Shown here: piece after piece, positions 36,001-48,879 of the stretch
Layout of the letters: every line of letters starts with the position of its first letter
Numbering within the stretch: the stretch's first letter is position 1
NCBI GenBank assembly: GCA_947247005.1
Contig: OX365950.1
Location: forward strand, 10,614,720-10,678,719
DNA: 64,000 nt
From: Spisula solida
Taxonomy: Eukaryota; Mollusca; Bivalvia; Venerida; Mactridae
Reading direction: 5' to 3'
Made by a program: the position numbers and the translations under genes
Notes under the pieces: model-generated
What the model saw: only the letters and a program-made list of their open reading frames with translations
What the model was told of the DNA's origin: nothing
Database searches by the model: none

Positions 36001-39000
36001 CCAAAATGCCAAAATGTATTGCGTTTCAAGTATTATCATATCTTACACCAAGAAGATGCAGAAAATGTGCGATGTGTGTGGTACCTTGTTTGCTTTTAAC
36101 AAAGGACGATAATTGTTGGGTGTTTCTTTCCCTATTCTTCCTAGTATTCTAATGTCTCTTGCAGCAAGTTCTGGCTATTATAAATTGACCAAACATACTG
36201 ACGAGACGTGGTTTCACCAATTACGCACCGTCTCCCCTTTTTATGAGATGTAATATTAACTGCTGACGTGCTTGTTCAAATCATGCGTACGGACTATAAT
36301 AGTTAGGGTGAATTATACATCGTGCGCGAGGGGCTGTACTAATGCAATGTTACGTTATTTTTTCAATGGGTTTATTTTCGAGCTGCACCAAGGTGGCTTC
36401 GTTTGAGCCCTGAGCTATTGGAATTTGATATGGAGATGATGGTGACGAATTGATTTTTTGAAAAGAAATGTTTATCATTTTTTTTTCTTTCAGAACGCAA
36501 CATGGTGTTTAATCTGATGACGACTAAACATTTGTCTTCTCAACTATGGAGATATGCGGGACGCCTGAGGCGACACCACGACAGTTTTTATATTATACAT
36601 TGTATTTTCTTTTGATTATTATTTATTTTGTTAACTAATATTTGGTTTTTGGAAGTTAGTCCGTACAATATATTTATGAAAAATAATATAACTTTGCGAA
36701 CATATTACTTTGATAGGGAGGTCCAAAACCCATACACATGAGCGCCATTGAGCATAACTGATTTATGATATTTTCGAAGATATTACAGTTAATTAAACAA
36801 CACGATTGGCATAAATTCGAAATATTTTTGTCCTGTCCGTTTTGTACGACACTTGCATTTTATACATTGTACATAATCAGAATCATCTGATATGGAAATC
36901 TTATTTTTGGAGAGAGAAAAAACCCAGAAAGTTCGTGATTTTTGTAATAACGCGTATATATTTCTATTTGTGTGCTTGTAATTTTGTCTAGAATTTTTTT
37001 AATTAAAAACGTGAAGCATACATTTTTATCTTAACTATCGTGGTCCTCGTTAAAAAAACATAATGAATTGACATTTAAGGTTCCGTTTGCAGTTCTTTCT
37101 CGAAAGTAATTTGATTTAAAATATGGCATTTATAATTATCTCGTTTAGTAGTTTAAGTCAATGAACGGTGTTTTGGATGTGTTTTGTAAACATGTCACGT
37201 CAGCATAGAAGGGGACGAAGCTGGGTATAACTAAATAATTAGCATTCATCCAAGTGGACACATGGCCGTAGCCCTGCGGTCTAAACAAATATCTAAACTG
37301 ACCGGACTGATGAGGCGTACAATACAGATAGCCTAACGTACAATTTAACGCCAGTTTAGATGATAGCTGTCGTCAGATAATGCCACGCCTTCTTTTATGA
37401 GATAATTGTAGAAAAGTAATGGTCAAGATTCTGCACTCCTGGCATGCCCCATGTTGTCTGCGTCGACTTCACTGTGTACAGGTCGTCTGTTTGACATGTG
37501 CTGCAGAAATTAGCTATCGCCCGGGGTGTAAAGGACACAATGAGGAAATTATGTCGAATTATTTGTGAACATCAACAAACAAAACGGACCAGTATTGTTC
37601 TCCTAACTGATAATAGTGTATAATGTTGTTTTACAAACCATTGATAAATGGTAATAATTGATATTATTATTTCCTATATCTTGTAAGTTTCTAAAAGAGC
37701 AACAACGTCTTATAGACAGGTATGTTATGTTCTATCAATTAATAACAACCGCAGCATGGGCTTATTCCATTTCAGTCGTTTCTCCTAAAGTGTGATGCAT
37801 ACAATCGGATATGAATATAAAAATATATTTGATAATTTTTTATATACAAATTAATTAAGTGCGGCTGGAGATTTTAAGAAACAAAAAGATAGTTTCAGTA
37901 CATGTTACCTAATATACTACGAGTAGCGTTTTAGTCAGGTTAGTCGGTTTTCAACATTATATAGAAGTTCAATTGTGCGTTTGTGCAACAAGTACGCCAG
38001 TTCTTTTCTCAAAATCATTTTACAAACTATAGGCAGCTTAGCACGTATGAAGCAGGCCATTACAATTACATAAACAATTAATGCGGTTAGGTGGTTAAGT
38101 GTGGTTAGGTTGTGTATACACCGTTATAACCAGTCTTCGAATGCTTCTTTCCAAAGGCCATAGCCTTGGTCATGCAACTTTGCACAAATGATTTTCAGCA
38201 TAAATATGCAGTTGAACATCTCAATTTTTGTGGTTACTTAAATAAAGCAATTCCCATGTCCAAAACGAATACTAAGTATTGTGTAAGGTTGTGGTCAATT
38301 AAGGGCGCTCTCGATAGTTTCTTATAAGATACTTGTATTGTGAACATGTTTCCCAGTGATAGAATTAGTTCACCCCGTACGTTACTATACTAAGGGCAGA
38401 GTATCATATTAAGAAACAGAAAATTGCAAAATTATCCATAGGTCATGGTGCGTGTTGCCTTTGAAAACGCAAATTTAGAGAATACATGTATACTCTATGG
38501 TTGATAATTAACTTAAACACAAGCTCAGTGATGTGTGACTTTGTTGTATTTTTCTGTTTGCCCTATCCAGTGTGATCATACCTCGTGGTATGTAAAATAT
38601 TGTTTGGCTAAGAACGCAAGTCAAAATAAAGTTAAAAGCAACTGTACTATCCATTCAACTTACTTTTTGTGCAATATGTAACACCTTTTGCCCGAAACCG
38701 ACTCAACCGCTATTGAATCTGTTTCGGGCCAAAACTATGACATTGGGTTAAAACAGTTTAAGCTGCAAGAAACGTACTTATTGTCGACTTGAGCGTCAAA
38801 GATATCTTGTTTAAAACGGTCAAAAATATAATTCTTACGTTTTATTTCTTTTTTGTTGACTGATTTTTACTTGACAGTTTGTGTAACGCCTTAGCCAAAA
38901 CATTACGTTAAATACCATGTAGTATCGTCAAACTACAATCCCTCACGCAAGAAACTCCAGCGAACGCCTTTAACAAACCAGGGCATGCTTAAACATCAAT

Positions 39001-39825
39001 AGTAGATTAACTTTGAACGTACTAGACACCAAATTGGAGCGCCGCGTTGATGATGAATGTATATAATTTGCGTCAAGTATAACTGTTTGGAACATTGTTT
39101 TAGTACGGTTCAATGAGTGATACACATGCGTATTTCTGTTGCATCTGACATGACGCCATACTTAATAACTTTTACAAGTGTTAGCGGAACTCGTCGCTTT
39201 GTGCCGTAAGTCACGTGCATTTTTTTACGCCGTCAACGAAATATATAATTCGTTATTTCACGGACACGGCGTAAGCACTGACGAATAAATCGTCGCCTAT
39301 TAGCAGAACCGATTAATCAACAGAAGCTGTGTGGTCTGTGCTTAAAGGCGAACGATTTGAATTGGCGTGTGCATGCAAAATACATAATTACGACACAACT
39401 GTGCAACGCGAATAATCACTGACAACGTGCTTTTCTATTTAATGTTAACCTTTATTGAAATATTGTAAATGCTATATTGGCATGTGTGTTGTTGTTAACC
39501 TTAGAAATTATAAAATTATGACAAATGTAGCTGGAGATTTGATATAAGGTTCATAAATTCACAGTAGCACGTTCTCGCACGCTTTGTCGTAATTGTTCAA
39601 TTAAATGCAACAATTACTTTGCGTTTCATAAAGACTAGACCGCTTATATATGTTGGTTGTTTAAAACACCGTGCCGCAAAGTAAATGATGAAACACAAAA
39701 GAAAAACATTTAATGTTTAGATTGTCTTTAATCTGATAATGGAATATTATCACCCATGGTGCCATATTTAGCTTGATAACCTTCTTACCATTATGTTTGT
39801 GTTATTGTTTTATATAAAAATGATA
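33060..39825. other. Long gene-free stretch downstream of Gsx
   Basis: No exon is supported. A 118-codon - strand frame (35329-35685) has no recognisable domain. 34920-35200 begins TGTGGTCTAGAGGTTGG, which resembles a tRNA A box and may mark a degenerate SINE, but no B box was found. 34370-34740 has many TTAATCG/TTTACGG-type strings that could be homeodomain sites, but this cannot be separated from AT-rich background. A GGTTAGG-rich patch lies near 38090-38112. Confidence 0.5.
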
Positions 39826-39829
39826 ATAA

Positions 39830-40073
39830 TGAAGGCGTTCAAACTGACGTCCCGCTTCTACTACGATCAAAAATTGGTCAAAATCATGACCAATCGTGGA
39901 ACAGTCGAGGTCAATCGGGAGTTGATATTTGTGAACGTGGTAGAGTCGTGGTGGGATCGCGTAGGTCAAGAAAACTCCCCGACCTAACTACGTTTATTTG
40001 AGCGTGTTCAAAACAAGCCTAGTGGGGTCGTGGCTAAAATGAATCGTTGTGTGAAGAACGTAGTAAGGTCGTG
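39830..40073. other. GTCGTG-rich flank of fold-back element
   Basis: CpG-richer than surrounding DNA, with repeated GTCGTGG, GGTCAATCGGGAG and an inverted pair ATTGGTCA/TGACCAAT (39872-39893). It could be the outer arm of a larger composite element whose other side is near 41300-41520, but no exact termini were found. Confidence 0.35.
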
Positions 40074-40841
40074 AAGCCTAGGTCCCACTGACGATTTCGT
40101 CATCGGCGATGAGGAATTAATCATAGTTTTCCTGATGGCCAACGATGGCTCCCGATGCTCCCGACGTTTTTGCTGAACCTGTCCCTGAAGCTCCTAATTG
40201 TCATCGGGAGTATATCTCCGAGGCAGTGGGACCGACGTATAACGTCGGAAAGGCATCGGGGGTTCTCTCTAAACTTCCCGGTACCCCTCGAATCATCCCC
40301 GATAAATATTAACAAATATTCGGGGATTAAATCCCAAGACAGCGACTGTGTCACTGAAATATCGCCGAATGTTTGCTAAATATTTACATATACACGACTG
40401 ACACGGAAATAGCTCCCCTAGACATTCCCGAGCTTCGGGATGCCTCCCCAAGATATTCCCAAGCTTTGGGATGCCTCCCGGTATATTCCCCACATGACAT
40501 CGCGAGTACATTGAGCAAATTTTAATACATGCGTTGAAATTTACCGATGTACTAGCAATATCATTATGTGTCTTCCCTCAGACTTTGGGGAACATCCTGA
40601 TTTCAATCGACAGTACATCCCCGAGGCAGTCGGACAGACTCAAAAAGTCGGGATACCAACGGGGGTTCTCCCGATCCCTCCCGATTCATCACGATTACTC
40701 CGAATTTCACAATTTGTCTCATGATGACATGGAAGCTTCCCCTAGACCACGTGGACCCTGTTCCCGACGCCTCCCGAAGCCAATTAATTTCAATCGGGAG
40801 TACACCGCCGAGGCCGAAAATGCTCAGTGGGACCTAGGCTT
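40074..40841. mobile_element. Fold-back (MITE-like) element with CCCGA-rich interior
   Basis: Perfect 18 bp inverted termini are AAGCCTAGGTCCCACTGA (40074-40091) and TCAGTGGGACCTAGGCTT (40824-40841). The match continues imperfectly to about 45 bp (ATTT.., TCGGCGATG versus TCGGCGGTG). The interior contains three diverged copies of a segment with ATCGGGAGTA-ATC-CCGAGGC and AGTGGGAC (near 40198, 40602 and 40792), and many CCCGA/TCGGG units. The open frames of up to 121 codons reflect its higher GC, not genes. No transposase. Superfamily is unassigned. Confidence 0.8.
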
Positions 40842-40844
40842 TAG

Positions 40845-43300
40845 AAAAACATCGGGGAAGTATAATGACGAGATCTGCATGATCGTTATAACATCGTAGT
40901 ACACTCGGATTCAATTAAAACTCGTACGAATATCGCGTTATAGTACTGGTATACATAGGATGGTCATTTTCCTTGACACCTGTTTGACATAGATCAAAAC
41001 AAATTATAATGTTGGACAATTTAGTAATGGTAAAAATGGTCGTGATATGAGGAAATTTCACGAACATTTGAAACATCTCTCGCACACACATATAACAGTT
41101 TTGTTAACAAGGCTGTTATTGTTATGATAAAATACCATCCAATATGGATCCAATGTCTCTTTCAGGCAAAGAGAGGTGTGACGAAAATTCTCCAAACCCA
41201 TTGACTAGAGTACACATCTCACCAAAGCGTACTATGATCGTGTACAGCTCGTAGTATTGTCGGCTTCTTTTTTGTCTGTCTTCCTTGCAGATCGTTGACG
41301 TATAAGCGGTTTATAATTATCATTTATCATGGTGGAAACGTGGTAAAGCGTAAAAGCGTCGTATCTGAAACGTCTTGGTCGAAGAGAAATCGTAGCACAA
41401 GCGTCGTTCAGGCGTTCAGGTGAAGATTTTTATCAATTTTCTTCGTTTTGACGCCGATCTCGTCCCGATTCATACTTTTAGTCAGGTCGGGCTAGATCGG
41501 CATGATCATGGTAAGGCTTAGTACCAACGTCTCATGTGCACCATCTCAATATGTTAGTTTACTCAGAAGCCAATCATCCGGATATTTACGGAAAACCTAA
41601 AGTGACGCTCAAATTTGAATTCTTCACAATTCTTTAACTGCTTCTTTAACTAGTAAAACGTATCAATGCAATATCAACAATGATTCAGTTAATGATATCC
41701 TACGAACAATATTAGTCCCCGACTCTAGTTGTAAAAGCATCATCAAGAATTTACAACTAAACATAAGCTGCAGTAACAGTGAATATTTGAATTACATATG
41801 TTTGTAATGTACTCATACCTGGCATCAATAAGTCGTGCGGAAATACTTACATGGTACTCGTTAATCTTCGCCAGCATTTCGGATTATTCCGTTAGTGTAG
41901 GCAAATCTTGATAAAATTATAACCGATGTTAACCGAAGACTTCCAGTTACATATCTCTCGACGGGAACTGACAAAATGTGTGTAAATTTCCTTGAAGTGT
42001 AAACCTTGCGGAACGAAAATATGTTGTCTTATTATTTCATAACAATATGTCTGACTTTATTATTGACTTTGTGTAAATTCATTTACATTAAAATTTGCTT
42101 ATATGTACAGTCAACCACTTTCCTTCATGTATCTTCTATCATACCCGACCGATGAGGTATTTACGATCGGTCCAGATCCCTGCTGAAAACTAGGAAGCAG
42201 AAGAATGTCACAAAAAGCAGAAACATTTCTACAATACAGATAGATCTAGGTCTTAAACATATTCATAGTGTACAATGCACTCCTCACGTTTAAACTTAAC
42301 TTTAACGACGTAATTTATCACTTGCCTATTGTCGCTCAATTTGATAACACCATTTATACAATGTGTTGCAGTGTTTTATTTTCATTGCGTTCTTTTTACG
42401 GAACGACATAGAGAACAATTTACAAATCTTTTGTTATTTCCGGATTTCGTTTCAACTACAAATTTGAAAAAAAGTTACCTTTAACAAGATTATAGCGATT
42501 TGCTATTATTCATTGCGGCGTGTCTTTTTCATAATCATCTAAATTACGGGTTTTCTTGACAGTATCAACTTCAAACTTTTGAAACTCGATATTCAATCAA
42601 GTATGATTTCAAAATGTTGATAATGTATCTGCTTTGATGTTATATAACAGTAATTGCACTTTACAAGCATGCTTCAATGCGCTTATGTTAATTGGTATTT
42701 TATTCATAAATACAGGACGAAATATATAAATTCGGTGTATTATCTACATATAAGATGTAATTTATGCGACGCTCGCGACAAAAAAATAAAAATTAACCAT
42801 TCATATAAATACAAAGCTGTTTACACCATTTTGGCGATAATTTTACGAATATATGCCAATAGCGCTCAAAAAATGTTGACAATTTTATCTTACACTGCTA
42901 AAATACTGTTATACTTAAGTATAAAGAGGAAATAAGTCTAGTAAGCAAGAGTAAACATCGCAGGCGATCAGTTGCGTACTTTAAGAGTAAAACAGGTAGC
43001 ATTTTAATCTGTTTACGAAGGTTTTGTCCACCAGAAAAGTAAAAACAATAGAATTAATACAAACAATAGGATGCGCTAAAGATGCTCGAAACAAAGACAC
43101 GACAAACATATATGTGCTTTAACTAAATAGACACTTTGTAATGCCGTACAGAATACTGGATGACTTCCATCCAAAATGTAATACGGGTATGCAATAGCGA
43201 TAGCTGAGGGCAAAACTATTCAATAGTCTATTCTTTATGTTAAACACACTATTTTTACTGCCCATCTTGACCGCACAGGTCGCCCCAAATAAACACCATG
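40845..43300. other. Intergenic DNA, no gene recognised
   Basis: 41300-41520 is CpG-richer, with AAGCGTCGT, GGCGTTCAGG and TCAGGTCGGGC strings like those flanking the 40 kb element. The rest is AT-rich and featureless. A 93-codon frame at 42654-42935 has no similarity to known families. Confidence 0.5.
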
Positions 43301-43370
43301 TCACGAACATTACGTTGGAAACTACGCAATAGTAAACATGCCCCTTCTAACTAACAGTCTGACACGCCAG

Positions 43371-43476
43371 CCCGCCATCTTAAATCGGCAAACTAACTTC
43401 AATAGACGATGCGTAGTTCACTGCTATACGCTATTGAATGAATCGATATTTCGCGCCATTCATAATGGCGCCAAAA
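43371..43476. promoter_or_regulatory. Promoter-like cluster: YY1 and paired E2F motifs
   Basis: 43371-43381 read on the - strand is AAGATGGCGGG, a strong YY1-type site. 43449-43457 is TTTCGCGCC and 43467-43476 is GGCGCCAAAA; both match E2F sites (TTTSGCGC), placed head to head in a GCGCCATTCATAATGGCGC palindrome that also holds two GCCAT cores. GCGCGCG follows at 43490-43496. The region is GC-richer than its neighbours. No gene is evident on either side; the nearest - strand frames (43119-43310, 43542-43760) are unrecognised. Confidence 0.4.
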
Positions 43477-43499
43477 TCAAAGTTTCAAAAGCGCGCGAT

Positions 43500-46400
43500 T
43501 TACGAAATTGTGGCTAATGGATGAGTTTTGAGGGGGCTTATTTAAAACAAATCGACGTAGAACGGACGGAAAGGATTTTGTAAATTGAAATACACCTTAT
43601 CGATGATGCATTGACGTCTGTACAACTGTACTCGGGTTTCAATCATAAAAGATGCATACCCAAGTGCTGCACAAGTCAGAGATGTGAGCATTTGTTTGTA
43701 TGAAAGGTCCCTTTGTAGAAAACGAAAAGCTAACCGCCAATCACCAATAACAAAGAACAATTAATTAGTTGTTTTTTCCGCTGCCTAGCAGATGGTTGGG
43801 TTGTACAGGGCTTGATTTTGCAGTTCATGGAATAAATGCAAAGGAGATTTTATAATCATTCTGACACAATGTCACGACGTAAACGAGCTTTAGAAATGTT
43901 CTTTTAATCAACTTGCATCATAAAATAATTGCAAAAAGTTTCATGGTTGCAGCAGAGCGGATATATGATAATTAGGATGGAGAAAGGTGCATATGATCTT
44001 AACAATTATGGACAAAAATGCACCGTCAGAGCTTCTAATCTTAATTTAGGCCACGTGGGTTTCAATGCCCCCGACTAGGAAAACCGTATGTCAAAGACAA
44101 GCCAAAGAAAGGTCCGCAAGTTTGCTTGTCGCTTGAAATCACCGAGTCTTTTGTATGATTTGTAATGACACAGCACAAGCAATTTGGCCATAAAGGGTCC
44201 ACGTATGGCCTGCTTGATAGCAGAGACGGTACACCAGACAAAACTCCTGTGGGCTTCCTAAGCTACGAAACCGCACATGAATCAAGTACAGACAGAAAAT
44301 GCATTGCTACGACTATCTGCATGTGAGGCGCACCTGCATTGAATCAGTGGAACTATCAGACGTCTATTTTCGGTATGAAAAATGTATACCATGCCGGCGC
44401 CCGCCGTTTAATTTGCACATATTGCGCTAGGGTATGATCACAAAAGGTTGTTGATGCAAGTTCTGGATGTCGAAGGATAATTCATTAAGATGCAATGTCT
44501 TGCATGTGCGACATAAAACCAGGAGTATTTGTGATCAACATGGAGTCCCAAAATGACATTTGAAGATGGGAGAATTGAGGGTTTGATTAATGCCTTGGTC
44601 ATCAAAGTCAAATCATATAGAGGCTAATAACGTGCCATGAATTATTCATTCGCCAAAAAGTATGAAATATCATCCAATATCACCCCTATGCTTCCTGACA
44701 CTTTCCTCTTGAGCTTATGAGTGTGTTGTTGAATGCCATTTATTATGCAATCAAAATTATGTGCCAATATAACTTTATTTCGTTACACAAACAGATGGAC
44801 TGCAAGCAATCATACAGATAGGTTACATGGCAATGTTATCATGGCAGTGTTGTGGTGTCATGTTGATGTCACAGCATTTTGTTGTTGCCTGATATGGCAA
44901 GTTTTATGTTGTAGGGTTTCGAACAGCAATAAATGAGCATTGTGCAATGCAGTCATTGTCTTTCTTCAAGTGACATTAAAACTAATGCGTTTTAATGAAA
45001 GAAGCATTTTGCAGAAACGTGAATGATCCAAGCTCAAGCGTATGCCGTATTGCGCCATGCATTTGGCTGCAATATCCTTCTTAACAGATGATGCCAAGGG
45101 TATCATGTTATACCCATAGATGATTTATATTTGATTGCAGAATACTAATGATAATACATTTGACTTGAGTTAGCTTAATTCGTACAGCACACGTTGTATA
45201 ATGCTAGGTGATGTTCCTATCAGCTAGTGCGTGTCATATCGTGTGAGTGTGCCCGCACAACTTATCTACCATAGGCACATCGCCAATTGCAATGTCAGCA
45301 TGTTTTGCAATACTAAACATTGCGTTGCTGGCACGAAAGACGTTACAGGTAGACATTAGCTGAGTTGGTGGTTGATAAACGATCAATGTATGACTGTTGT
45401 GTGTACATACATACAAATGCATCACGGCGACACCAAAGCCAGACAACATACATACTTTAACCTGATTTGATATTTAGAAAGCAACCAACTGAAATGGTAC
45501 GAAAAGAATATTCTCATGTTAAAGGAACGTTATCTTCGTGTAGATGTAAAATCTTATTTACATGCTCACTTGTCAATATCTTTATACCGATCTCATTTAC
45601 ATGCGAAATGAGTATTATCTACAACTCATGTGTACACTTGCGTTTAGCATTATCATCGGATATGTCCAATATATCCGTCAAGTTTGGTACATTTTTCCAC
45701 CAGTAGAAGATTCTACACAAATGTTTATTCGTTTGTTATCATTTGTTTGCATGCGCACATATAAACTCAACGATAATTACCTGAAACTCATGAAGATTCG
45801 TACGTCGACGTTGGTTGTCACCGATGGCATCAGCCGATTGAAATTCAATATGTACCTAATTATTAGGCTGCGGGCGCATTGGACGCGAACGTCTGGTTTG
45901 CTAGAGTGTGGTGACGATTATCGTATTCCAATACAATGTAGTCCGTTTATAATATTATATGAACCGATACATTAAGGAAGTCCGAAGTATTTACACCTAA
46001 AACCGGATGTTACCATCGACGACTTTCAGTAGCTTTACAGTGTGATTTGTCTAGAACCGTCTTCTCTCGCCTTCTGCGTTATTTTTTCCGCACTTAAATA
46101 TTGTAAACAGTACAAATTTGAGCTATTGATAATAACAGAAATTTAACAAAAACCAGAAGAAGCGTATTACAAATATACTTCATATAAAACAGGTTTACCA
46201 TTACCGTCATCATGTGGAAGGTTTGTTCTAGTTTGTAGCTATCTATTATGAAAACATATCTGAAAGTTTATGACAATCTACATTTTAAATGCAGGATGAG
46301 TAAACAGTCTATAACGTTTACCGAAATAAACCTCCGTGCTCCTGCGTAACATGCGACAAAATACTATTGGCTAATATAGCTCTGTTAATAGCATTGCTGT

Positions 46401-47205
46401 TTCCAAACGTGTTTGCCTAGCTGTAACGATACCAGTGCGTGCATGTCAGGGTTGACCTTAAGTTTCTATAGCATTAACAATTTTGCGACATTTTTCAAGT
46501 TGATAGTCAAACAAGCAAAGTAGCAAATATGAGGCTATATATAGCTAGTACTGTTGTTTAATGTATGACGTCATTAAGTTATTGCGTAACTGATTGTCTC
46601 CCCTTTGTGCTTTTGCGACCACAACATCCGACACCTTGCTACACAGAACACCCACGTTATCTCACTATAAGTGACTGATCAATTGCACTCCAAGTAGTCT
46701 TACATTTCTTCCGGTGATGCCGTATTTTGTTTCAAATAATGGGATATCATGCGTGAAATGAACCAAATATTATGCAGAGGGGCACATGTTCAGTTGCAAG
46801 CGAAATCTGCAATTTTCGAATGAAAAATGTTACTTTAAATTGAATTGACAAACTAGCGTTGCATATTGAAAAATTGTAAATATGTAACCATCAAACTTAA
46901 TAATTTTACAGTAATCGTTGGTGTGTACGACTTGTCGAGGATAGAGCAAGTAGCATCGAGCATGCGCTGGTCAAAGTATTAACGAACACTCCATATTTAC
47001 AGAGTCAAGTGAAACGATATATTATTTTGTTGATGCTACAAGTCCAACCGACAGCAGTAATTCAGAGTAATTTAAAGACACAGTGTTTCTTTACAGGCAT
47101 ACATATCTTCATGTACCGGAGCCATATTAGTAGTATTGCATTGACGTGGAAGTAGTTGAACCCATGTGAAGGGGTTGGTTTATAGCATAAATTTAAAGTC
47201 AATTT
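43500..47205. other. Intergenic DNA, no gene recognised
   Basis: The longest frame is 137 codons (45562-45975, +) without a domain I know. No repeats or RNA genes stand out. Confidence 0.5.
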
Positions 47206-47209
47206 GAGA

Positions 47210-47480
47210 AACTATGTACATATTTCATTGCGGCAACATGTGCACTTATCAAGGTAGATATGCATTAGTTGTCCCCTTAACTGAGTGGTTGAAGTACCCA
47301 CAGGTCGAACGTTCAACCCGCTGTAGGGACCCGTTCTCGAATGGCTGGTTGATCAGCTACAAGCTAGGTGAATTATGTCTATCTGCCAATGGTTCGAGTG
47401 GATGTGTTCAGAAAGAAGTAGGTGCATCATGTGCCAACACACTGGTCCTTCAAACAGGGCTGATACTACAATAAAGGAAA
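47210..47480 (+). mobile_element. Candidate tRNA-derived SINE
   Basis: TTAACTGAGTGGTTGAAG (47277-47294) resembles an A box of Leu/Ser-type tRNA. A B-box-like GTTCTCGAAT follows about 40 bp downstream and another GGTTCGAGTGG near 47391. The piece ends in an A-rich AATAAAGGAAAA. The 86-codon frame across it is not a gene. The family was not identified. Confidence 0.4.
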
Positions 47481-47484
47481 ATAC

Positions 47485-48640
47485 GTTTACAGTATTTTCT
47501 TAAACATGTAATGGAACAGAAATTAACCGAACAGGAAGACATCACCACCAGTCGATTATCAGTATCTTACATGATCTATTTTGTCACAACACCCTAGACA
47601 ATATGTTCCGACAATAGGTAGGTGTAGGTGGCATCATCGTGAACACAAATTGTAATCGTATTGTATCAAATCAAACCTTTCCATTATTACATACTAAAGA
47701 CTGTAGCGCACAAACAATCATAAAAACATCCACACAAGTCAGGCATAGAACGAACCATCCGTTTCCCAAAAATGGGTATTTCAAGCAAGGCTATATACTC
47801 ACCCCACGCTGACTGTCACGATGGACTTTGAATTTCGTGCATAATTAATCATGAACATATAACATTCCTTTGGTTTTCATACCTCTAGATATGTAATAAA
47901 CAAGTTGTACGAACGTTCATTTGGAGCACTAGACGATGCTGGTAAATATCACATGAACCGATCGTATGGCCATGTTAACAATGGGTATAAATGAGTTGCA
48001 TGGCCTGTCAATAACTCAGGATGGAACATTTGAATAACCTTTATATTTAAGAGCAAGTCCTAAACAGCAAATAAATGAAAAATATGACATCATACGGTAG
48101 GCAGCACTTACCCTAAACAGAAAACAGAAAAACAACACAGTCAACAATCACACGGCACAACGAACATCACATAACTGAACGAGAAAATTAACTTAACTAC
48201 TGAAAGTACAAGTAAAAAAGTCGAAAGTCCAAGTCCCAGTTGCCAAAAAGCCGAATGACCTAGTTTCAGCTATAAAAAGCCAAATAACTAAATGACATAG
48301 TTTCAGCTGAACTTACTAGATATATAAATTAAGCTGTCAAAAGGTCCCAAAATGTGAAAGAATAACAGTATTTGTTTAAACACTGCATCTGCACAAATAC
48401 TTGTTGATGGAAGTAAATGTTGTGCATGACACTGTTAAGCACAGCCCATGACCTTCAAGAATTCCAAAAAAACATATTTGCTGATAAGGCAGCACTTGAT
48501 ATTGTTCAAACAGTATCATGCTCACTCAAACTATCCGATCATGGACTTTGAAGTTGTAAACATCAGTACATGCACTGATGCAAATCAACTTTGATACCGA
48601 AAATGTCCGCAGATTAAAGCATTTTGAGTCAAACTTTTTT
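47485..48640. other. Intergenic DNA, no gene recognised
   Basis: Only a local near-duplication was noticed: GACCTAGTTTCAGCT and GACATAGTTTCAGCT, about 40 bp apart near 48255-48310. Confidence 0.5.
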
Positions 48641-48675
48641 GGACGTTGTTTCATTATGTCCATGCTGGGTGTCAC

Positions 48676-48808
48676 AACGACATAACGAGAACGATAAACG
48701 AGAAAAAAAACCTAGGCATTGCGTTCTGGTTAGGGTGCCATCATAACAAGACGACACACGAGAGAACGTCGCTAAGCTTCTTGTCGTTGTATATATAGTT
48801 ATGTCGTT
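48676..48808. mobile_element. Small inverted-repeat element with AACGACA motifs
   Basis: AACGACATAAC (48676-48686) is exactly inverted at 48798-48808 (GTTATGTCGTT). Further TTGTCGTT/AACGAGA variants spread to about 48870. Most likely a palindromic MITE-type repeat. True ends are not defined. Confidence 0.5.
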
Positions 48809-48879
48809 CTGTCATGTTGCCTTGTTGGGGTCGTTCCATATTTAGTTTTGTCGTTATGGTTGAGCGATAACGAAATAAG

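Noticed and set aside
40121..40899. Several frames of 72-121 codons on both strands
   Set aside because: All lie in or beside the GC-richer fold-back element. The peptides are translations of CCCGA-type words.
45562..45975. 137-codon frame (+)
   Set aside because: No recognisable family, start context or flanking splice signals.
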